The notes beneath the pieces were generated by a model, which was not told where the DNA came from, did no database searches, and was given only the letters and a program-made list of their open reading frames with translations. The position numbers and the translations under genes are program-made. From the NCBI GenBank assembly GCA_046347945.1, contig JAXMFB010000008.1, forward strand, positions 1 through 64,000: a stretch of 64,000 nucleotides of DNA, written 5' to 3'. Of this stretch, positions 36,415 through 44,276 are shown piece by piece (the stretch's first letter is position 1; each line of letters begins with the position of its first letter). This stretch comes from Zeimonas sp046347945 (GTDB taxonomy: Bacteria; Pseudomonadota; Gammaproteobacteria; Burkholderiales; Burkholderiaceae_E).

Positions 36415-37365
36415 CTACCGCGCCGCGTGCGCCTGCCGGATCGCCTCGGCGAACAGCGGCGCGCAGGATACGACCCGCAGCTTGCGGCGCACCGGGGCCT
36501 GCGCCGGCAGGCGGAATGCCGGAACGCTGTCGGTCACCACCAGCTGGTCGATCGCGTCGTCGGCCAGCACCGTGGCCGCCTGTTCGATGAACAGGCCGTG
36601 GGCGGCGCAGGCCACCACCGATGCGGCGCCGGCGCCGCGCAGGGCGACCGCCGCCTGCCGCATCGTCTCGCCGCTGCCGATCAGGTCGTCGAGGAGCAGC
36701 ACCGTGGCGCCGGCGACATCGCCGGCGACCAACCCGAAGGTCGACATGACGCCCGCGCTGCGGCGCTTGTCGACCATCGCGAAACCCACCGGCGTCGCCA
36801 GTTGCTCCTCCAGGGACTCGCGCCAGAGTTGCGCGCGCTTGACGCCGCCCGGATCGGGGGACGCGACCGCGAGCGCGCCGCCGCCGGCCAGTGCGCGCGC
36901 CGGCGCAGCGAGCGCCCGGTGCGCCTCCAGGCTCGTCGCCGGCATCCGGAAAGCGTTGTGGAACGCGGCGACGTTGTGCGCCTCGAGAACGATCAGCGCG
37001 TCGGTGCCGACCGCCTCGAGGAGCTGCGCCACGTAGCGCAGCCCGACAGGGTCGTGCGGCTTGGTGCGCCGATCCTTGCGTGCGTAGGCCAGGTAGGGGA
37101 CGACCGCGGTCACCCGCTGCGCGCCGTGGTCGCGAAGCGTCGCGACGAAGGACAGCAGCCGCCACAGCTTGTCGTGAGGGCTGTCCACCGGCCCCCCGTG
37201 CAGGCCGAGCACGACGCAGGCGTCGACGCCTGTCACGTCGACCAGCGGACGCAGCTTGCACTCACCGTCGGGAAAACGGCGCTCCTCGTGCGCAGCCACG
37301 GACACGTCCAGTTCGCCCGCCAGCGCGGCGGCGAACGCGCTGCCCGTCTCGAGGGAAAACAGCAT
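36415..37365 (-). CDS. prs: ribose-phosphate pyrophosphokinase (PRPP synthase) paralogue
   Basis: A 316-residue PRPP synthetase-like protein with PYLAYARKDRR (ATP loop), VASPDPGGVKRA (catalytic region) and the PRPP-binding LLLDDLIGSGET. It makes PRPP from ribose 5-phosphate and ATP. It diverges from housekeeping Prs in the PRPP loop (IGSGET rather than IDTGGT), so it is likely a second, accessory copy. Its ATG shares an A with the stop of the upstream DHH gene (TGATG), so it is coupled to that gene. Confidence 0.85.
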   Translation of the reverse strand: MLFSLETGSAFAAALAGELDVSVAAHEERRFPDGECKLRPLVDVTGVDACVVLGLHGGPVDSPHDKLWRLLSFVATLRDHGAQRVTAVVPYLAYARKDRRTKPHDPVGLRYVAQLLEAVGTDALIVLEAHNVAAFHNAFRMPATSLEAHRALAAPARALAGGGALAVASPDPGGVKRAQLWRESLEEQLATPVGFAMVDKRRSAGVMSTFGLVAGDVAGATVLLLDDLIGSGETMRQAAVALRGAGAASVVACAAHGLFIEQAATVLADDAIDQLVVTDSVPAFRLPAQAPVRRKLRVVSCAPLFAEAIRQAHAAR

Positions 37366-38408
37366 CACCTGGCACGCCCTCCTGTCGGTGGCGGCGCACC
37401 GGCCGATGCCCGCTCGCCCCAGGCCATCGTCGCGAAGGCGTGCACGAAAGCCTCGAAACGGTCCTCGGGAAGGCCGTCGATGCCTCCCGCCGATGCGCGC
37501 CCGGCACCGCCGAAACGGCGGCACAGGTCACTCGCGCCCCCCGGCGCCTCGATCGGCGCGCGCACGCTCACCACCAGAGCGCCATCGGCGGTGCGCCTGG
37601 CCACGGCGTGGGCACGGCGCGGGTGCGCGAGCGCCAGCTCGTTGGCGAGACTGCCGATCACCCGCCGGCTCCACGGTGCGTCGGGCAGCAGGTAGACCGC
37701 GCCCGCAGCGCCCTCCCACCAGGGGACCTGTTCCATGGCCCGGGCCAGGTCGGCGCGCCGCAACGCGTCGATCTCGAGCGCGACCGGCTCGCGCTCGACG
37801 AACTGCAGCGGATCGCGATAGCGGGCAAGCAGCGGGTACAGCCGCGACGGCGCGATGTGCACGTCGCTGGCGTCGTCGCCATAGGCGTTGTAGTTGATCC
37901 CCTCGCCGAGCATGCGCAGCAGCGCGCGCTCGCGCGGGCGCAGCCCGATCTGCGCGGCGAGCCGCTCGGCAACGCCGCGAAGATTGTCGCCATAGGCGCC
38001 CACCACCGCCCACGCCCGGAATCGCCCGCCCAGATGGCGGTCGACCAGCACGCTGGTGCACACGCCGCTGCCGAGCTCGATGTGGGCCTCCAGCGCCGGA
38101 TGGCTGGGCACCTCGCCGACCAGGTGATGATCGAAGTAGCGCACCCGCGCACCGCGCGCGAGCAGGGCGAGCAGCGCCGCCCGGTTGCGCTCCATCGACA
38201 GGTCGCAGACCAGCACTTCGTCGCCCGCGCCGGCCGGCACGCGCTCGAGCAGCGCGATCTCGCGCTTGAGCCCGGTGACCAGCACCGCGTCGGCCGGCTC
38301 GTGCAGGCGCCACTGGACCACCGCGCACAGGCCGTCGGCGTCGCCGTTGCAGACGTCGAAGCGCCCCATGCGCACCGCGCCGCCCGTGCCTGCATCGTCG
38401 TTGCCCAT
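37365..38408 (-). CDS. DHH family phosphoesterase
   Basis: A 347-residue protein with the DHH motifs FDVCNGDADGLCAV (motif I), VCDLSMERN (motif II) and YFDHHLVGEVPSHP (motif III, DHH). A C-terminal DHHA1-like GGAGRASAGGI completes the fold. DHH enzymes hydrolyse short oligoribonucleotides, cyclic dinucleotides or pyrophosphate. The neighbours (PRPP synthase, RNA ligase) suggest RNA or nucleotide turnover, but I cannot name the substrate. A second in-frame ATG at 38369 may be the real start. It is divergent from archease across a 124-bp gap. Confidence 0.8.
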   Translation of the reverse strand: MGNDDAGTGGAVRMGRFDVCNGDADGLCAVVQWRLHEPADAVLVTGLKREIALLERVPAGAGDEVLVCDLSMERNRAALLALLARGARVRYFDHHLVGEVPSHPALEAHIELGSGVCTSVLVDRHLGGRFRAWAVVGAYGDNLRGVAERLAAQIGLRPRERALLRMLGEGINYNAYGDDASDVHIAPSRLYPLLARYRDPLQFVEREPVALEIDALRRADLARAMEQVPWWEGAAGAVYLLPDAPWSRRVIGSLANELALAHPRRAHAVARRTADGALVVSVRAPIEAPGGASDLCRRFGGAGRASAGGIDGLPEDRFEAFVHAFATMAWGERASAGAPPPTGGRAR

Positions 38409-38456
38409 GCCGCCATCGTGCCCGGATCGGCGACTCGCGCCAAGTGCGGGCCGCGC

Positions 38457-38470
38457 TTGAGATGGATCAA
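38457..38470. promoter_or_regulatory. FNR-type box upstream of archease-rtcB-capA
   Basis: TTGAG-ATGG-ATCAA, 9 of 10 matches to TTGAT-N4-ATCAA. Its centre (38463.5) is 29.5 bp from the first base of GATAAC (38493-38498), which places the box at about -41.5 for the archease promoter (class II). I see no good -10 at the matching distance for the DHH gene. Confidence 0.62.
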
Positions 38471-38532
38471 CACCGGCTGCGCCGCGACGGCGGATAACGT
38501 GAACGACCCCGCGCGGGACTCACGCAGGCGCG

Positions 38533-38952
38533 ATGACCGACCATTGGGAACACTACGAACACGGCGCGGACATCGGGGTCCGCGGCATCGGCTCGACGAT
38601 GGCGGCGGCCTTCGAGCAGGCGGCGTTGGCGCTGACCGCCGTGATCACCGATCCGGCCGGCGTCGCGCCGCGCGACACCATCGACATCGCCTGCGAGGCG
38701 CCCGACCGCGAGCTGTTGCTGGCGCAGTGGCTCAATGCGCTCGTCTACGAAATGGCGGTACGACACATGCTGTTCGGCCGCTTCCGCGTGCAGATCGACG
38801 GCACGCACCTGAAGGCGCAGGCGCTGGGCGAGCCCGCCTCGGTCCGGCGACACCACCCCGCGGTCGAGGTGAAAGGCGCGACCTACACGAGCCTGCGTGT
38901 CGCGCAGGCTGGCGACGGCGGCTGGCTCGCGCAGACCGTCGTGGACGTCTGA
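38533..38952 (+). CDS. archease
   Basis: A 139-residue archease beginning DHWEHYEHGADIGVRG, with the conserved acidic and His positions and the C-terminal VKGATYTSLRV. Archease speeds RtcB guanylation and allows multiple turnover. Its gene lies 15 bp upstream of rtcB, as expected. An FNR box precedes it. Confidence 0.92.
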   Translation: MTDHWEHYEHGADIGVRGIGSTMAAAFEQAALALTAVITDPAGVAPRDTIDIACEAPDRELLLAQWLNALVYEMAVRHMLFGRFRVQIDGTHLKAQALGEPASVRRHHPAVEVKGATYTSLRVAQAGDGGWLAQTVVDV

Positions 38953-38967
38953 GGCGAGGCAGCGACG

Positions 38968-40398
38968 ATGAATACGGCTGACCTGATCCGGCACGGACCC
39001 TGCGAATGGGAGATCCCGATGCGCGGCGGCATGCGCGTCCCGGCGATCGTCTACGGCAGCGAAGCGCTGGTCGCGGCGATGGACGACAAGGTGATGGAGC
39101 AGGCGTCGAACGTCGCAAAGCTTCCGGGAATCGTGCGCGCGTCGTATGCGATGCCCGATGCCCACTGGGGCTACGGCTTCCCGATCGGCGGGGTGGCGGC
39201 CTTCGACCCCGATCGCGGCGGCGTCGTCTCGGCCGGCGGCGTCGGCTTCGACGTCTCCTGCGGCGTGCGCTGCCTGTACACCGGCCTGCGCCACGAAGAC
39301 GTCCTCGCGGTGCAGCGGCCACTCGCCGACGCGCTGTTCGAGCGCATCCCGGCCGGGGTCGGCAGCACGGGCGCGATCCGCCTGAACGCCGAGCAGATGG
39401 ACGCAATGCTCGCCGGCGGCGCGAAGTGGGCCGTCGAGCGCGGCTGGGGCTCGCCGGCCGACCTCGAGCGCATCGAGGAGCGGGGCCAGATGCTGCACGC
39501 GAAGCCCGGCAAGGTCTCGGCGATGGCCAAGCGGCGCCAGCGCGACGAGATGGGCACGCTGGGCAGCGGCAACCACTACCTCGAGGTGCAGCGGGTCGCC
39601 GAGATCTTCGACGCGCCGATCGCCACCGCGTTCGGCCTGCGCCGCGACGACGCCGTCGTGATGATCCACTGCGGGTCGCGCGGGCTCGGGCACCAGATCG
39701 GCACCGAGTTCCTGCGCGAAATGGCGATCGCCGCGCCGGGCTTCGGCATCGCGCTGCCCGATCGCGAACTGGCCTGCGCGCCGATCCGCTCGGACCTCGG
39801 CGAGGCCTACCTCGGCGCGATGCGCGCGGCGATCAACTGCGCGTTCGCCAACCGCCAGATCCTCACGCACCTGGTGCGGGAGGTCTTCGCCGCGCTGCTG
39901 CCCGCGGCGCGCATGCCGCCGCTCTACGACGTCTCGCACAACACCTGCAAGCTCGAGACCCACCGCATCGACGGGGAGGCACGGCAGCTCTTCGTCCATC
40001 GCAAGGGCGCGACGCGCGCGCTCGGCCCCGGCCACCCCGACCTCCCCGATGGGCTGCGCGAGGCCGGCCAGCCGGTGCTGATCGGCGGGTCGATGGGCAC
40101 GGGCTCCTACGTGCTGGCGGGCACCGCGCGCTCCGAGTCGCTGGCGTTCTCGTCGGCCTGCCACGGCGCCGGCCGCGCGATGAGCCGCCACCAGGCCGCC
40201 TCGCGCTGGCACGGCCGACAGGTCATCGACGAACTGGCCGCGCGCGGCATCCTGGTGCGCAGCCCGTCTTCGCGCGGCATCGCCGAGGAAGCGCCCGGCG
40301 CCTACAAGGACGTCTGCGACGTGGTCGATGCGACCGATGCGGCCGGACTCGCGCGCAAGGTGGCCAGGCTCGAGCCGCTGGTCTGCGTCAAGGGATGA
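38968..40398 (+). CDS. rtcB: RNA-splicing ligase RtcB
   Basis: A 476-residue RtcB, which joins 2',3'-cyclic-phosphate and 5'-OH RNA ends using GTP and Mn. Metal ligands are visible: D95 and C98 (GFDVSCGVRC), H203 (GSGNHYLEV), H234 (HCGSRGLGHQ) and H324 (SHNTC). The guanylated His is expected at H399 in CHGAGR. In bacteria it repairs cleaved tRNA and rRNA under stress. Its neighbours archease and a DHH phosphoesterase fit RNA repair. The capA-like ATG overlaps its stop. Confidence 0.95.
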   Translation: MNTADLIRHGPCEWEIPMRGGMRVPAIVYGSEALVAAMDDKVMEQASNVAKLPGIVRASYAMPDAHWGYGFPIGGVAAFDPDRGGVVSAGGVGFDVSCGVRCLYTGLRHEDVLAVQRPLADALFERIPAGVGSTGAIRLNAEQMDAMLAGGAKWAVERGWGSPADLERIEERGQMLHAKPGKVSAMAKRRQRDEMGTLGSGNHYLEVQRVAEIFDAPIATAFGLRRDDAVVMIHCGSRGLGHQIGTEFLREMAIAAPGFGIALPDRELACAPIRSDLGEAYLGAMRAAINCAFANRQILTHLVREVFAALLPAARMPPLYDVSHNTCKLETHRIDGEARQLFVHRKGATRALGPGHPDLPDGLREAGQPVLIGGSMGTGSYVLAGTARSESLAFSSACHGAGRAMSRHQAASRWHGRQVIDELAARGILVRSPSSRGIAEEAPGAYKDVCDVVDATDAAGLARKVARLEPLVCVKG

Positions 40399-41516
40399 GC
40401 GCCCGCCCTGCCGACGAGGCGCTGGTGTTCCTGGGCGGCGACGTGATGACCGGCCGGGGCATCGACCAGGCGCTCGCGCACCCGTCCTCGCCCGAGCTGT
40501 ACGAGTCGTTCGTGCGCGATGCGCGCGACTACCTGAGGCTCGCCGAAGGAGCCAGCGGGGCGATACCGGCCCCGGTCACGCCGGCCTACGTCTGGGGCGA
40601 CGCGCTGGCCGAAATCGATCGTGCGGCGCCCGTCGCGCGAATCGTCAATCTCGAGACGGCGGTCACCACCGGCAAGCGGCCCTGGCCCCGCAAGGGCATC
40701 CACTACCGGATGCACCCGGCCAACGTCGACTGCCTGACGGCGGCGCGCCTCGATTGCTGCGTGCTGGCCAACAACCACGTGATGGACTGGGGCCGCGACG
40801 GCCTGGCCGACACGCTCGCAACCTTGCAGCGCGCCGGCATGCGGACCGCCGGCGCCGGCCGGGATGCCGACGCGGCCCGGGCGCCGGCGGTGCTGCCGCT
40901 GCCCGGCGGCGGCCGCGTGCTGGTGTTCGCGGTGGCGACCGAGAGCAGCGGCGTGCCGGCCGACTGGAGCGCGGGCGAACACCGGCCCGGCATCGCGCTG
41001 CTGCCCGAACCCGGCGCGGCCGCGGCCGAAGACCTCGCGACCCGGGTCGCCGCGCACCGCCGCGCCGGCGACCTGGTCGTCGCCTCGATCCACTGGGGCG
41101 GCAACTGGGGATGCCGGATCCCGCACTCGCACCGCGAGTTCGCGCACCGCCTGATCGATCTGCGCGGGGCCGACCTGGTGCACGGGCACTCGTCGCACCA
41201 TCCGCTGCCGGCCGAGGTTCATCGCGATCGCCTGATCCTCTATGGCTGCGGCGACCTGATCAACGACTACGAGGGCATCGGCGAGCACGACGGGCTGCGC
41301 TCCGACCTCGGATGCCTGTGGTTCGCGACGCTCGCGCGCGACACGGGGGCGCTGCGCGGCCTGCGAATCGTTCCGATGCAGCTTCGGCGCCTGCGACTCG
41401 GCCCCGCCGACCCGCAGGCCCGGCGCTGGCTCGAAGAACTGCTGACCCTGGAGGGTCGTGCCTTCGGCATGCGCCTTCGCGGCGAGCCGGGCGGGGGCTG
41501 GATGCTCGCCCGCTAG
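40395..41516 (+). CDS. CapA family (PGA_cap-type) protein
   Basis: A 373-residue metallophosphoesterase-fold protein with LVFLGGDVMTGRGID, VNLETAVTT, ANNHVMDWG, ASIHWGGNWG and VHGHSSHHPL, the conserved blocks of the CapA/PgsA family. Family members act in poly-gamma-glutamate capsule synthesis in Gram-positives, but in proteobacteria the role is largely unknown. There is no signal peptide or membrane anchor here, so a cytoplasmic enzyme is likely. It is coupled to rtcB by an ATGA overlap. It ends overlapping the convergent COG2187 gene stop by 4 bp. Confidence 0.85.
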   Translation: MSARPADEALVFLGGDVMTGRGIDQALAHPSSPELYESFVRDARDYLRLAEGASGAIPAPVTPAYVWGDALAEIDRAAPVARIVNLETAVTTGKRPWPRKGIHYRMHPANVDCLTAARLDCCVLANNHVMDWGRDGLADTLATLQRAGMRTAGAGRDADAARAPAVLPLPGGGRVLVFAVATESSGVPADWSAGEHRPGIALLPEPGAAAAEDLATRVAAHRRAGDLVVASIHWGGNWGCRIPHSHREFAHRLIDLRGADLVHGHSSHHPLPAEVHRDRLILYGCGDLINDYEGIGEHDGLRSDLGCLWFATLARDTGALRGLRIVPMQLRRLRLGPADPQARRWLEELLTLEGRAFGMRLRGEPGGGWMLAR

Positions 41517-43066
41517 GGCCCAGCGAGCCAGCGCGCCGCGAGCGCATCGACGTCGAACGGCCGGCCGGTGTCGACCTCGATCGCGACCGCGCGCTCGTCG
41601 TCGCGCAGCGGTTCGTGCCCCGACAGCTGGCGTTCGAGCACCGCGAGGTCGGCATCCGATGCGTCGGTGCGGCCGGCGTGTCGCGCCGCGACGCGCTCGC
41701 GCAGTACGCCCGGCTCGGCGTGGCAATGCAGGATCGCGAACGGCACGCCGCGCGCCCGCGCGGCCTCGCGAAAGGCGTCGCGCTCGCGCGCGCGCAGGAA
41801 CGTGGCGTCGACGATCGTCGGGTAGCCCGCGTCGAGCGCGTGCGCGGCGAGCGCGAGCAGCCGCTCGTAGGTGCGCTGCGTGGCGTCCGGCGCGTAGATC
41901 CCCTTGCCCGGGCGCGAGGACGCATCGTGCATCGCCTGCAGCCCGAACAGCCGCTTTCGCTCGACGTCGGAGCGCACGCGGATCGCGCCGGCGCGCGCGA
42001 GCAGCTGTCGCGACAAGTGGCTCTTGCCGGAGCCCGAGAGTCCGTGGGTGACCAGCAGCCGCGGGTCGCGCTCGCGCTCGAGCCGCCCGGCCAGCGCCAG
42101 GTAGTCGGGCCCGCCCGCCACGCCGCCCTGCTCGACGCGGATGCGTGCCACGAGCGCGCGCACCAGCGCGCGATAGACCAGGTAGTAGCGCAGTGCCGGC
42201 AGCCCGTCGTGATCGCCGCTGGCCGCGAGCCAGGCGTCCAGGAACCCGAACGCCAGGTCGCGCCGCCCGTGCGCCAGCAGGTCCATCGCCAGGAACCCGA
42301 CGTCGCTGCAGACGTCGATCCACCGCAACCCCGGATCGAACTCGATGCAGTCGAACGCGGTGACGTCCTCGCCCAGCACGACGGCGTTGGCCAGGTGCAG
42401 GTCGCCGTGGCCCTCGCGCACGCGCCCGGCCGCCTTGCGTCGCTCGAACGACGGGCGCAGCGCGCGTGCGTGCGCCTCCAGTTGCCGTCGCAGCACGGCG
42501 AGCGCCGTCGATCCGACCCTGTGCGCGAGGCCGTCGAGGACCTGCGCGGTGTCGGCCTCGATGCGCGCCGCGCTGCCGTACGCGCTGTCGGCGCCGGCCA
42601 CCGGCGCCGCGTCGTGGAACGCGACCAGCCGCACCGCTAGCCGGTCGAGCTGGGCGGCGTCGAGGCGGCCCGCCGCGAGACGCTCGCTCAACAGCGCCCC
42701 GGGCGGGAACTGACGCATCTTCACCGCGTACTCGATCGCGTCGCCGGCGCCGTCGAGCCGGGGCGCGTCGGGACTGCCGCGGATCGCGACCACCTCGAGG
42801 TACAGCGCCGGCGCGAGCCGCCGGTTCAGCCGCAGCTCTTCGTCGCAATAGCGCCTGCGGGTCGCGAGTTCGCCGAAATCGAGAAAACCCAGGCGCACCG
42901 GCTTCTTGATCTTCCAGGCGAACTCGCCGTCGAGCAGGACCCACGAGATGTGCGTCTCGACCAGCCGCACGCCGCGGCCGGTGCCGGCCTGGAGCACGCG
43001 CCGCAGCGCGCCGGCGAGGCGACCGGGATCGGCAGCGCGAGGCTCGGGAGGCAAGGTCGGCGACAT
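41513..43066 (-). CDS. COG2187 bifunctional kinase-like / P-loop ATPase protein
   Basis: A 517-residue two-domain protein. The N-terminal half (1-330) is an aminoglycoside-phosphotransferase-like fold with ETHISWVLLDGEFAWKIKKP, REGHGDLHLANAV and FDCIEFDPGLRWID. The C-terminal half (from about 340) is an AAA/zeta-toxin-like P-loop kinase with Walker A HGLSGSGKSHLSR, ATFLRARERD and CHAEPGVLRERV. Substrates are unknown. The ATG at 43066 is preferred because GAGGGG lies upstream; an ATG at 43090 is possible. An FNR box is positioned ideally for its promoter. Family members are frequent in stress regulons. Confidence 0.82.
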   Translation of the reverse strand: MSPTLPPEPRAADPGRLAGALRRVLQAGTGRGVRLVETHISWVLLDGEFAWKIKKPVRLGFLDFGELATRRRYCDEELRLNRRLAPALYLEVVAIRGSPDAPRLDGAGDAIEYAVKMRQFPPGALLSERLAAGRLDAAQLDRLAVRLVAFHDAAPVAGADSAYGSAARIEADTAQVLDGLAHRVGSTALAVLRRQLEAHARALRPSFERRKAAGRVREGHGDLHLANAVVLGEDVTAFDCIEFDPGLRWIDVCSDVGFLAMDLLAHGRRDLAFGFLDAWLAASGDHDGLPALRYYLVYRALVRALVARIRVEQGGVAGGPDYLALAGRLERERDPRLLVTHGLSGSGKSHLSRQLLARAGAIRVRSDVERKRLFGLQAMHDASSRPGKGIYAPDATQRTYERLLALAAHALDAGYPTIVDATFLRARERDAFREAARARGVPFAILHCHAEPGVLRERVAARHAGRTDASDADLAVLERQLSGHEPLRDDERAVAIEVDTGRPFDVDALAARWLAGP

Positions 43067-43116
43067 CGGGTATCCCCTCGGCAAACTCATTGTCCCGGCG
43101 GGATCGGGGCCGGCGG

Positions 43117-43130
43117 TTGATATCCCTCAA
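43117..43130. promoter_or_regulatory. FNR-type box upstream of the COG2187 gene (and serC)
   Basis: TTGAT-ATCC-CTCAA, 9 of 10 matches to TTGAT-N4-ATCAA. On the minus strand GACAAT (43094-43089) starts exactly 29.5 bp from the box centre, giving class II spacing for the COG2187 gene. In the other direction serC has TAGAAT (43155-43160) at 31.5 bp, so serC may also respond. Confidence 0.6.
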
Positions 43131-43186
43131 GCCGGCAGGCGGGCGACGGCAGGCTAGAATTCGCGATCCGCAAACCGGGGGAAACC

Positions 43187-44266
43187 ATGCGTAAGGTGTT
43201 CAACTTCAGCGCCGGGCCCGCGATCCTGCCCGAAGAGGTGCTCGCGCAAGCCGCCGCGGAAATGCTCGACTGGCACGGCAGCGGCCAGTCGGTAATGGAA
43301 ATGAGCCATCGCGGCAAGGAGTACATGAGCATCCACGAGCAGGCCGAACGCGACCTGCGCGAGCTGATGGGCATCCCGTCGAACTACAAGGTGCTGTTCC
43401 TGCAGGGCGGCGCGACGATGCAGTTCGCGATGATCCCGATCAACCTGATGCGCGGCAAGTCCGCCGACTACGTCCACACCGGCGAGTGGTCGAAGAAGGC
43501 GATCAAGGAGGCGAAGCTGTTCGGTGCCGTGAACGTCGCCGCCTCGGCCGAAGACCGCAACTTCACCTACGTGCCGGCGCAGTCGGGCTGGAAGCGCTCG
43601 CCCGACGCCGCCTACCTGCACTACTGCGCCAACGAGACGATCGGCGGCGTCGAGTTCTCGTGGATTCCCGACACCGGCGACGTGCCGCTGGTCGCCGACG
43701 TGTCGTCGACCTTCCTGTCGCGGCCGCTCGACGTGTCGAGATTCGGGCTGATCTACGGCGGCGCCCAGAAGAACATCGGACCGGCCGGCCTGACGATCGT
43801 GATCGTGCGCGAGGACCTGATCGGGCACGCGCCCAAGGGCACCGCGACGATGCTCGACTACAAGGCGCAGGCCGACGCCGACTCGATGCTCAACACGCCG
43901 CCGACCTGGGCGATCTACATCGCCGGCCTCGTGTTCCAGTGGCTCGAGCGCCAGGGCGGCCTCGCGGCGATCGAACGGCGCAACATCGAGAAGGCGAAGT
44001 TGCTCTACGACTACCTCGACGCCACGCAGTTCTACCGCAACCCGGTCGAGCGTGCCGACCGCTCGCGCATGAACGTCCCGTTCACGCTGCACGACGCGGC
44101 GCTCGACGAGGCGTTCCTGAAGGGCGCGAAAGAGCGCCAGATGCTGCAACTCAAGGGCCATCGCTCGGTCGGCGGCATGCGCGCGTCGATCTACAACGCG
44201 ATGCCGATCGAAGGCGTGCGCGCGCTGGTCGACTACATGCGCGAGTTCGAGAAGCGCAACGGCTGA
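43187..44266 (+). CDS. serC: phosphoserine aminotransferase
   Basis: A 359-residue class V aminotransferase beginning VFNFSAGPAILPEEVL. It has GGATMQFAMIPIN, the PLP-lysine motif GGAQKNIGPAG (Lys195) and the C-terminal HRSVGGMRASIYNAMP with the phosphate-binding arginine. It makes 3-phosphoserine from 3-phosphohydroxypyruvate in serine biosynthesis and also serves pyridoxine synthesis. It is followed 10 nt later by serA, its pathway partner. Confidence 0.97.
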   Translation: MRKVFNFSAGPAILPEEVLAQAAAEMLDWHGSGQSVMEMSHRGKEYMSIHEQAERDLRELMGIPSNYKVLFLQGGATMQFAMIPINLMRGKSADYVHTGEWSKKAIKEAKLFGAVNVAASAEDRNFTYVPAQSGWKRSPDAAYLHYCANETIGGVEFSWIPDTGDVPLVADVSSTFLSRPLDVSRFGLIYGGAQKNIGPAGLTIVIVREDLIGHAPKGTATMLDYKAQADADSMLNTPPTWAIYIAGLVFQWLERQGGLAAIERRNIEKAKLLYDYLDATQFYRNPVERADRSRMNVPFTLHDAALDEAFLKGAKERQMLQLKGHRSVGGMRASIYNAMPIEGVRALVDYMREFEKRNG

Positions 44267-44276
44267 GGGCTCCGAC

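Noticed and set aside
38409..38456. The 38457 FNR box also driving the DHH-prs operon
   Set aside because: No -10-like hexamer lies at class II distance on the minus strand, so only archease is assigned to it.
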